Of a stretch of DNA of 8,238 nucleotides, positions 1-5,067 are shown in pieces; position 1 is the first letter of the stretch, and the number at the start of each line of letters is the position of its first letter. Origin of the DNA: Candidatus Tectimicrobiota bacterium (GTDB lineage: Bacteria > UBA8248 > JACPRG01); assembly GCA_016190025.1 (NCBI GenBank), contig JACPRG010000039.1, positions 1-8,238 on the forward strand, read 5' to 3'. The notes beneath the pieces were generated by a model. The model was not told the origin of the DNA. It saw nothing but the letters and a program-made list of their open reading frames with translations, and did no database searches. The translations under genes were made by a program, and so were the position numbers.

Positions 1-215
1 CAGCCGAGGAGGTCCTCGACGTACTCCCGGGTGTGGACGAGCAGGGCCTCCTCCAGGGCGGCGGGCCGGGGCTCGAAAAAAAATTCCTCGGGAACCTCGG
101 TCTCCGCCCGGAAGCGCTCGTACGTCCTCTGATACTTGCGGGTCTGAAGGACGTGTTCGCCGACGTCGGAGTAATACCCCGGGTGGAACACGAAGACTGA
201 CTTTCGGCCGGCCAA
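1..215 (-). CDS. Histone deacetylase family protein (AcuC/HDAC-like), N-terminal fragment
   Basis: This is the first 71 codons of a gene that leaves the window at its left edge. The translation begins MAGRKSVFVFHPGYYSDVGE, continues with an RKYQRTYERF stretch, and ends with EALLVHTREYVEDL. A first strand leading to HPxYY, a basic KY helix and a VHxxxYVxxL helix are the opening of the arginase/deacetylase fold of bacterial HDAC-like proteins. These are zinc hydrolases acting on acetyl-lysine or acetylated small molecules. The catalytic His-Asp residues lie outside the window, so activity cannot be judged. I chose a TTG start at 215 because GGAG sits seven bases upstream; a GTG at 191 is the alternative. 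The gene starts 31 bases after the stop of the ferritin-like gene on the same strand, so the two are probably co-transcribed. The family call rests on the N-terminus only. Confidence 0.72.
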   Translation of the reverse strand, partial: MAGRKSVFVFHPGYYSDVGEHVLQTRKYQRTYERFRAETEVPEEFFFEPRPAALEEALLVHTREYVEDLLG

Positions 216-246
216 GGGGGGGCTCCGGAGGAGGGGCGAGCCGGGG

Positions 247-897
247 CTACTCGATCTTGAACGCGGGCAGGGCGTAGGGGTAGGCCTTCCGCACGGTGTC
301 GCACTTGGTCTGCCCGAGCTTTCGGACGGCGTCCTGGATCTTGTCCGTCGTGGCGTGGCGCTCGAGCATGAGACGGCCGTTGCGGACGTGGGTCCCTTCG
401 TGGACGAGCATCTCGTCCCGGATGATCATGGCCGACCGGTCGTCCACCACCTCGATCATCCGGCGGAAGGTGTGTATCAGGATGGTTTCGCCGAAGATGT
501 GGAGGGAGGTGGCGATCTGCCAGAACTCGGGGAGCAGCGTGTTCTGGTACATGCTCAGGTCCTCGGGGGAGGGCCGGTAGCTCTTGAGGTCGCCGTTTCC
601 CCCCAGCTCCTGGGCGCGCTCGGCGCACACCTTCCAGTGCAGGAGCTCCTCGGCCAGCTGCCGGGCCAGGAGGATCTTGATGTCCGCGTCTTCGTCGGGC
701 AGCTGGTCGATCTCCCGGGCGACGGTCGGCACGCCCAGATAGAATTCCCGCCACGCCTGGGTTTCCATCAGACGCACCGTCTGTCCCGGGTCTCTGAAGG
801 GTTCCCACCGTGAGAGGATGTGTTCATCCATGTATTTGCCGAACTCTTCCGCCTGGTGAATCATGCTCTTGGCGAACTCAACGCTGTCCATGGGCAT
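247..897 (-). CDS. Ferritin-like (diiron carboxylate fold) protein
   Basis: The protein is 216 residues, soluble and mostly helical, with no signal peptide. Four candidate metal-ligand sites fit the ferritin/rubrerythrin pattern: E51 (in WREFY), E84-L-L-H87, E137 (in FGETI) and E167-G-T-H170. The two ExxH motifs and the 33/53/30 spacing resemble the four-helix diiron bundle, so an oxygen- or peroxide-linked oxidase, hydroxylase or iron-handling role is possible. The substrate is unknown. A heme-oxygenase-like or TenA-like helical fold is the main alternative. The ATG at 897 is preceded by GGGGGAG at good spacing; the frame stays open to 1035, but that upstream part lacks a ribosome site and reads as low-complexity Pro/Arg sequence. 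A candidate extended -10 promoter lies about 50 bases upstream. The HDAC-family gene follows 31 bases downstream. The fold assignment is from motif spacing, not a recognised subfamily. Confidence 0.68.
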   Translation of the reverse strand: MPMDSVEFAKSMIHQAEEFGKYMDEHILSRWEPFRDPGQTVRLMETQAWREFYLGVPTVAREIDQLPDEDADIKILLARQLAEELLHWKVCAERAQELGGNGDLKSYRPSPEDLSMYQNTLLPEFWQIATSLHIFGETILIHTFRRMIEVVDDRSAMIIRDEMLVHEGTHVRNGRLMLERHATTDKIQDAVRKLGQTKCDTVRKAYPYALPAFKIE

Positions 898-946
898 TTG
901 CGTCTCCCCCCGCTTGACTTGACAAAACCCGCTGAAATAATGCCCG

Positions 947-959
947 ATTGTATCACAAT
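947..959 (-). promoter_or_regulatory. Candidate extended -10 promoter and palindromic site for the ferritin-like gene
   Basis: On the minus strand this reads ATTGTGATACAAT. It contains TGATACAAT, an extended -10 (TGn plus TACAAT), and is also a perfect inverted repeat, ATTGT-GAT-ACAAT. It would place transcription start near 940, giving a leader of about 43 bases before the ATG at 897. No good -35 is present, as expected for an extended -10 promoter. The same nine-base TGATACAAT recurs before the FGE-like gene at 2923. The palindrome could be a repressor site, but this is inference. Confidence 0.4.
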
Positions 960-1040
960 GTCGGGGGCTGAAGCAGAGCCGGGGCCGGTGCGCCCGGGGG
1001 CTCGGCCCGGCGCCGGGGGAGGAGCCTGCGCGCATTCATC

Positions 1041-1108
1041 CGACAGGAGAGAGGGTTTTGGTTTGCCGGCGGGCTGAAGCGCCGGCGGAGAGAAACGCTC
1101 GACAGGAG
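1041..1108 (+). other. 5' leader hairpin flanked by a repeated CGACAGGAG
   Basis: Upstream of the plus-strand gene, GCCGGCG (1065-1071) pairs perfectly with CGCCGGC (1080-1086) around the eight-base loop GGCTGAAG. The nine-mer CGACAGGAG occurs on both sides, at 1041-1049 and 1100-1108, and the second copy supplies the ribosome binding site for the ATG at 1117. No T-run follows the hairpin on either strand, so it is not a classical terminator. It may be a leader structure that stabilises the message or modulates translation. Confidence 0.35.
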
Positions 1109-1116
1109 TCCGCTCC

Positions 1117-1695
1117 ATGAAACGCGCGCTCGCTTGCGTGGCTTTGTCATTGGCGGCGGGTCTGGTTCCCGGGCCAGCGCGGGGACAGGACCTGCTCCAG
1201 GCCCTCCAGAAGGCCTCCGACGCCATTTCCCGGAACGCCCTGGAGGAGGCCGTGCCCAGACTCGAGGAGGCCCTCCGCCACATTTCCCTGCGGCTTCCCC
1301 TCCGCGCGCAGAACGCGGTGTACGTCAAAGAGGGTCCCAAGGGATACAAGATGTACCAACCTCGCGAGGGTTCGGCCTTCCGGCCGGGGGAGCCCATTCT
1401 CGTGTACGTGGAGCCGGTCCACTACGGCCTGCGGGAGGTGGGGGAGTTCAGGGAGATCGACATCCGTTCCGACCTCCGGGTCATGAACGCGGGCGGCCAG
1501 GTCCTGTTTTCCAAGGAGGGATTCGGACGGTTCCAGCTGCGCACCCGCGGGTGGAACCGGGAGCTGTTCATCACGATCACCGTCAACCTGACGGGCGCCC
1601 CCGCAGGGAACTACGTTCTGGGAATCCGGCTGGTGGACAACGTCACCGGCAAGAACGTGGACTTCACGCTGCCCTTCACCCTCTCGGGAGGCTGA
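1117..1695 (+). CDS. Exported protein of unknown function, helical N-part and beta-rich C-part
   Basis: I do not recognise this 192-residue protein. It starts with a clear Sec signal peptide (MKRALACVALSLAAG, cleavage probably near residue 23, before QDLLQ). The Cys at position 7 lies inside the hydrophobic core and is not a lipobox, so it should be a soluble periplasmic protein. Residues about 25-60 are an amphipathic helical stretch (LLQALQKASDAI, LEEAVPRLEEAL). From about 85 the sequence alternates short strands and turns: RPGEPILVYVEP, LRVMNAGGQVLF, ELFITITVNL, GNYVLGIRLVDN and DFTLPFTL. This resembles an immunoglobulin-like or other beta sandwich, with NLTGAPAGNYVLGI similar in form to such domains in surface and binding proteins. 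The ATG at 1117 follows AGGAG at eight bases. The gene converges with the nitroreductase, leaving 45 bases between stops with no convincing terminator. No enzyme motif is visible. Confidence 0.8.
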   Translation: MKRALACVALSLAAGLVPGPARGQDLLQALQKASDAISRNALEEAVPRLEEALRHISLRLPLRAQNAVYVKEGPKGYKMYQPREGSAFRPGEPILVYVEPVHYGLREVGEFREIDIRSDLRVMNAGGQVLFSKEGFGRFQLRTRGWNRELFITITVNLTGAPAGNYVLGIRLVDNVTGKNVDFTLPFTLSGG

Positions 1696-1740
1696 CCGGA
1701 AAGGGAAACGGAACGCGGGCCGCGGCTTGGAAGAAGGGGC

Positions 1741-2253
1741 TCACAGGGAGGAGTAAGGATTCCCGAAGCGTTCCCGGTGGGCCACCTCGGAAAGGGGCTT
1801 GCGGTTCTTCTTGCCCTTCAGGCTGAGCTTTTTCGGGTAGCCGAAGGGAAGGATCGTGACGATTTCGCCGTCGGGCGGGATGCCCAGGAGCTCTTTCACC
1901 TTGTCCCTCTCGATCCCGCCCACCCAGCAGGTCCCCACGCCCTCCGCCCACGCCGCCAGGATCATGTTCTCCGCCGCCCGGGCCGCGTCGACCTGGGCCA
2001 TCTTCGCCCCCTGCATCACGACGACCACCGCCAGGGGCGCCTGGGCGACGTAGGGGCCGGTTGGGGCCAGCTCGCCGATCCTCTTCAGGGTCTCGCGGTC
2101 CTGGACCACCACGAAGTGCCATTGCTGGCGGTTCCGCTGGCTCGGCGCCAGGCGTCCGGCCTCCAGGATGCGGAGGATGGTTTCTTGCGGCAGGGGGTCG
2201 GGACGGAAGTCCCGCACGGCGTAGCGGGTTCGGATGGCCTCGTGAACGTCCAT
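1741..2253 (-). CDS. Nitroreductase family FMN-dependent oxidoreductase
   Basis: The 170-residue protein matches the compact nitroreductase fold, which uses FMN and NAD(P)H to reduce nitroaromatics, quinones or flavin-related substrates. The N-terminal IRTRYAVRDFRPDPL (residues 7-21) is the usual R-x-R-(Y/S)-x-R-x-(F/Y) FMN-phosphate motif. LAPSQRNRQQWHFVVV (about 35-50) is the second FMN-contacting segment (APS.xNxQxWxF). Residues about 90-112, including AAENMILAAWAEGVGTCWVGG, form the dimer helix and glycine-rich turn. ILPFGYPKK and RKPLSEV are the typical C-terminal ending. The length is at the short end of the family. GAGGAG precedes the ATG at 2253 closely. The gene begins eight bases after the stop of the out-of-frame tail of the FGE-like gene, so it probably shares its transcript. 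The natural substrate cannot be read from sequence. Confidence 0.93.
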   Translation of the reverse strand: MDVHEAIRTRYAVRDFRPDPLPQETILRILEAGRLAPSQRNRQQWHFVVVQDRETLKRIGELAPTGPYVAQAPLAVVVVMQGAKMAQVDAARAAENMILAAWAEGVGTCWVGGIERDKVKELLGIPPDGEIVTILPFGYPKKLSLKGKKNRKPLSEVAHRERFGNPYSSL

Positions 2254-2261
2254 GGGTCTCC

Positions 2262-2381
2262 TCAGAGTCTGGCCCCTTCGGGCGCGAGCTTCTTTTCGAG
2301 GGCCTCAACCAGCGGGCGGGCGGACTCGGAGTGGGGAAGGACCTTCAGCGTCCGCCGAAAGGCCTCTGGCTTCCCTCTCAC
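2262..2381 (-). CDS. Out-of-frame tail of the FGE-like gene, or small coupled ORF
   Basis: A second minus-strand frame is open to a TGA at 2262-2264. Its last 39 codons start with a GTG that overlaps the FGE-like gene's TGA as GTGA. The peptide, with PEAFRRTLKVLPHSESA followed by RPLVEALEKKLAPEGARL, looks like genuine protein. It is an amphipathic helix pair similar to a terminal TPR-like repeat, with normal codon use for this genome. Upstream of about 2410 the same frame reads as non-protein-like sequence. It is either the true C-terminus, cut off by a one-base frameshift in the GC-rich stretch near 2385-2410, or a separate 39-residue coupled ORF, or a remnant of another gene. I favour a frameshift, natural or from assembly. 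Confidence 0.35.
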   Translation of the reverse strand: MRGKPEAFRRTLKVLPHSESARPLVEALEKKLAPEGARL

Positions 2382-2923
2382 GGCGCCGGCCGCCTCCCGG
2401 CCCCGGTGGGCACGGTGGGCGCAGTGAACAGGGCCACCGGCGTGTCCCCGGCGCAGCGGAACCCCTTGACGCTGTTCCTCCACTCCGGTCTGTACCGGTG
2501 GGTGCAATCGCACGTGCCCCTCGGCCCGCAGAGGACTTTCATGCCGCCCTCGCCCTCCGAGCGGGTCCACTCCCAGATGTCGCCGATCTTCTGGAAGCCG
2601 TCCATCCGGCAGGCGCCCTGCCACTCTTCCCGGCTGGGCAGCTGTCTGCCCTTCCACGCGCAGTAATCCCGGGCGTCGTACCAGTTCACCAGGGTCACCG
2701 GCTCATCGGCAGCCCCTTCGGGGACCTTCAGCCCTTCCCAGTGCTCCGGGGCCGGTTTCCCCGTGTCGAGAAGAAACTCCAGATACTGCCGGTTCGTGAC
2801 TTCCGTGCGGTCCAGGGAGGCGGCCCAGAGAGCCCCCCCTGCCATCGCCGCCGCCAAGGCGGCGGCGAAGAAGAGCCGGCCGGCCGGGGTGGGACGCCGA
2901 GCGGGTTTTCTCATCGGGCGCAT
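2378..2923 (-). CDS. Compact exported formylglycine-generating-enzyme-like (FGE/SUMF1) domain protein
   Basis: The protein is 181 residues. A basic N-terminus and hydrophobic segment (residues 16-34, ending GALWA) form a signal peptide or anchor, so the domain should be periplasmic. Residues 38-160 match the FGE-sulfatase fold: DRTEVTNRQYLEFL (38-51), EPVTLVNWYDARDYC (74-88), KGRQLPSREEW (91-101), IGDIWEWTRS (113-122) and VKGFRCAGD (152-160). FGE enzymes convert a sulfatase Cys to formylglycine, but many bacterial members are regulatory or binding proteins. This one lacks the first strands and about 40 residues between the EEW and IWEW motifs, so it is unusually short. It keeps a Cys-rich segment (C132, C138, C140) where FGE has its catalytic pair, with one extra residue in the spacing. 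GAGGAG precedes the ATG at 2923 by seven bases. The last 20 residues are low complexity and may be frameshifted. Catalytic activity is doubtful. Confidence 0.82.
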   Translation of the reverse strand: MRPMRKPARRPTPAGRLFFAAALAAAMAGGALWAASLDRTEVTNRQYLEFLLDTGKPAPEHWEGLKVPEGAADEPVTLVNWYDARDYCAWKGRQLPSREEWQGACRMDGFQKIGDIWEWTRSEGEGGMKVLCGPRGTCDCTHRYRPEWRNSVKGFRCAGDTPVALFTAPTVPTGAGRRPAP

Positions 2924-2948
2924 GGGGGGTCTCCTCGCCTGTCACCTC

Positions 2949-2976
2949 ATTGTATCATGGCGCCTTTGCTTGTCCC
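2949..2976 (-). promoter_or_regulatory. Candidate promoter for the FGE-like/nitroreductase unit
   Basis: On the minus strand, GGGACA (2976-2971) is followed after 16 bases by TACAAT (2954-2949). TGA sits directly in front of the hexamer, giving the extended -10 TGATACAAT. This predicts a start near 2942 and a leader of about 20 bases that just contains the GAGGAG site (2931-2936) before the ATG at 2923. The nine-base -10 is identical to that at 947-955. The assignment is by eye. Confidence 0.5.
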
Positions 2977-2992
2977 CGGGGACTCTTGGAGA

Positions 2993-3048
2993 CGCCCCCG
3001 CCGCGGGGCGCTCGTTCAAAGAAGCCCTCCCGCGCGGCCCGCGGGGCC
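2993..3048 (-). terminator. Hairpins after the two-component operon, possible terminator
   Basis: Two GC-rich hairpins lie between the stop of the sigma-54 activator (3054) and the next promoter. One pairs GGCCC with GGGCC around a three-base loop (3036-3048). The other pairs CGCCCC (2993-2998) with GGGGCG (3005-3010) around six bases. On the minus strand the first is followed some 15 bases later by the weak pyrimidine run CTTCTTT; the second has no T-run. The position suits operon-end termination, but neither is a textbook intrinsic terminator. Confidence 0.3.
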
Positions 3049-3053
3049 TCGCG

Positions 3054-4580
3054 TCACGCGTCCAGGCCGTAGCGGCGGATCTTCTTCAGGAGGCCCAAGC
3101 GGCTGAGGCCGAGGGCGGCGGCCGCCTGGGTCCGATTTCCGTTGCACGTCGAAAGAACCTCGGCCAGCATCCGCCTCTCCAGGGCCTCGACCGCCTCGCG
3201 GAGACTTCCCCGCAGGGGGACGTCGGCGGCCGGGGCCGGGCCGTTTTTCGGGGCCAGGAGCCCGGCGCGGCGCACCGGCTCGGACAGCAGGCCGGGGGTG
3301 AGGGGCGAGCCGTCCTCCGCAAAGGCCGCCGCCCGCTCCATCTCGTTCTCCAGCTCCCGGACGTTCCCCGGAAAGGGATGGGCCATCAGGCAATGGAGGG
3401 CGTCCGGGTGAATTCCGGGGATCCTTTTGCCCATGCGTTTCGCGGCCTCGCCGAGGAAGTGATGGGCCAGAAGGGGGATGTCCTCCCGGCGCTCTCTCAG
3501 GGGGGGCAGCTTGATGCAGAAGACGTTCAGCCGGTAGTAGAGGTCTTCCCGGAAGCGGCCGGCGCGGACCTCCTCGGACAGGTTCCGGTGCGTCGCGGCG
3601 ATGACGCGGACGTCCACCCGGCGGGTCAGGGTGTCGCCGATGGGGCGGATCTCCCCGTCCTGCAACACCCGCAGCAGGTTGACCTGAACGGCGGGGGAGG
3701 TCTCGGAGATCTCGTCGAGGAAGATGGTCCCCTTGTGGGCCTCCTCGAACAGCCCCTTCTTGTCGGAGACCGCTCCCGTGAAGGCCCCCTTGCGGTGGCC
3801 GAAGAGCTCGCTGCCGAGCAGGGTGTCCTGCAGGGCGCCGCAGTTCTGCGCGACGAACCGCCCCGCGCTCCGCGGGCCGTTGTAGTGGATGGCCTGGGCG
3901 ACGAGCTCCTTGCCCGTCCCGGTCTCGCCGGTGACGAGGGCGGTGGCGCCGCTCTCGATGGCCTTGGTCATGAGGTCGAAGACCCACCGCATGGCCGGGC
4001 TGCGGCCGATGATGCGCTCGAAGCGGTGCCGCCCCCGGACCTCGCACCGCAGGCGGGCGTTCTCCGCCTTGCGCTCCTCCAGCAGGGTCTCCAGGTGGCG
4101 GTTGAGAGAGGCGGCCCGCTGGACGAGGCGGTGGTGGCGGACGGCGCTTTTCAGAAGCGCCAGCAGGACCTTGGGCTCTCCCTTGGCGACGTAGCCGAAG
4201 GGCTCGTGCCGCTGGGCCAGGTCTCCTTCGGGATACTCGCCCGGGTAGCCGGTGTTGAAGATGACCGGGACGTCGGGGGCGCGCTGGCGGAGGGCTGCAA
4301 GGGTCTCCAAGCCGTCCATGTCCGCCATCTTGATGTCCAGGATAACCGCGTCCACGTTGTCGGAGATGTTCTCCGCCGCCGCGATCCCGTCCGGACAGAT
4401 GAGCAGCTCATGCCTTTCCTCCAGGACGTCGGCCAGGGCCCGGCGCATCCCGGGGTCGTCGTCCACGATCATGACGCGCGGCCGGTCCGGCGCGGCCGCC
4501 TCGGCGGCGGAGGCATCGCTCTGGGCCAGCCCCAGGTCTTCGGCGGCCCGGTGGAGCAGCGTCTCGAAATCCTCAGGCAT
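3054..4580 (-). CDS. NtrC-family sigma-54-dependent response regulator
   Basis: The 508-residue protein has the full NtrC layout. A 30-residue extension precedes a receiver at about 34-150, with the acidic pocket at D40-D42, phospho-acceptor D82 (ILDIKM), T110 and K133. A charged helical linker (about 152-185) leads to the AAA+ domain. This carries the Walker A motif GETGTGKE (218-225), the sigma-54 contact loop GAFTGA (265-270) and Walker B GTIFLDEI (284-291), followed by the sensor regions [10 protein letters not shown] and [11 protein letters not shown]. The C-terminus is a Fis-type helix-turn-helix ([15 protein letters not shown] near 482-496). It should activate RNA polymerase-sigma-54 after phosphorylation, presumably by the adjacent kinase. 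The ATG at 4580 lies inside the preceding receiver gene, an eight-base overlap, with GAGGG upstream, so translation is probably coupled. The target promoters are unknown; no clear -24/-12 site was found in the window. Confidence 0.96.
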   Translation of the reverse strand: MPEDFETLLHRAAEDLGLAQSDASAAEAAAPDRPRVMIVDDDPGMRRALADVLEERHELLICPDGIAAAENISDNVDAVILDIKMADMDGLETLAALRQRAPDVPVIFNTGYPGEYPEGDLAQRHEPFGYVAKGEPKVLLALLKSAVRHHRLVQRAASLNRHLETLLEERKAENARLRCEVRGRHRFERIIGRSPAMRWVFDLMTKAIESGATALVTGETGTGKELVAQAIHYNGPRSAGRFVAQNCGALQDTLLGSELFGHRKGAFTGAVSDKKGLFEEAHKGTIFLDEISETSPAVQVNLLRVLQDGEIRPIGDTLTRRVDVRVIAATHRNLSEEVRAGRFREDLYYRLNVFCIKLPPLRERREDIPLLAHHFLGEAAKRMGKRIPGIHPDALHCLMAHPFPGNVRELENEMERAAAFAEDGSPLTPGLLSEPVRRAGLLAPKNGPAPAADVPLRGSLREAVEALERRMLAEVLSTCNGNRTQAAAALGLSRLGLLKKIRRYGLDA

Positions 4581-5067
4581 GGTTTCCCTCTTCCCGCGGC
4601 GTCGCGCGCTCCGCGGTGACCTCGCGCACGGCCCGGCGAAGGTCGGCCAGCGAGCTTCCCTTTCCCAGAAAGGCGGCGGGCCCGAGCGAGCGCGCCCGCT
4701 CCGCCGCCTCCTCGTCCCCGGGATAGGCGGTGAAAAAGAGGACGGGCATCCCGGGGGCGCGAAGGCGGAGATCCTCGTAGACGGAGAGCCCGTCCGCCTC
4801 GGGCATCTTGATGTCCAGGATCGCCGCGTCGCCCTCCCCCGACCAGCGGGCGCGGAGGTCCTCTGCGCCGGAGAAGACCTGGACCCGGTACTGGCTTCCC
4901 AGAACCTCCCGGAGGCTCGCGCGCACGGCCGGGTCGTCGTCCACCACCAGGATCACCGGCGCGGCCGCCGGCCGGCCGGCTTCGGGCGCAGCCTCGCCTT
5001 CTTCCCCCGGAAGCCCCAGGGCGCTTTCCAGCCGAAGGAGGTCCCGCTCGAAGGCCCCGGCGTCCAT
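4573..5067 (-). CDS. Stand-alone receiver-domain response regulator
   Basis: The protein is 164 residues and has one receiver domain (about 37-152) with no output domain. D43-D45 form the metal site, D85 in ILDIKMP is the phospho-acceptor, T113 is the switch residue and K136 the conserved lysine. A 36-residue N-terminal extension (FERDLLRLESALGL) precedes it. The extension and receiver closely resemble those of the downstream NtrC-type protein: both have an F-E-x-x-L-L...LGL helix, DIKM-x-x-x-DGL, a YPG segment after the switch Thr, and K-G in place of the usual K-P. This suggests duplication. It may act as a phosphate sink, competitor or relay for the kinase, or regulate a protein directly. 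Its ATG overlaps the kinase stop (TGATG, one base) and GGAGG lies just upstream; its 3' end overlaps the activator gene by eight bases. Confidence 0.93.
   Translation of the reverse strand: MDAGAFERDLLRLESALGLPGEEGEAAPEAGRPAAAPVILVVDDDPAVRASLREVLGSQYRVQVFSGAEDLRARWSGEGDAAILDIKMPEADGLSVYEDLRLRAPGMPVLFFTAYPGDEEAAERARSLGPAAFLGKGSSLADLRRAVREVTAERATPREEGNHA

Noticed and set aside
898..1035. N-terminal extension of the ferritin-like protein to 1035
   Set aside because: The extra residues are low-complexity Pro/Arg/Ser sequence, cross the candidate promoter and lack a ribosome site. The ATG at 897 has GGGGGAG upstream.
1065..1086. Intrinsic terminator
   Set aside because: The stem is perfect, but neither strand has a T-run after it and it sits inside the leader of a gene.
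2763..4619. Long plus-strand frame of 618 codons across the activator gene
   Set aside because: It is antisense to a gene with unmistakable NtrC motifs. Its translation is low complexity and the opening results from high GC content and codon bias.
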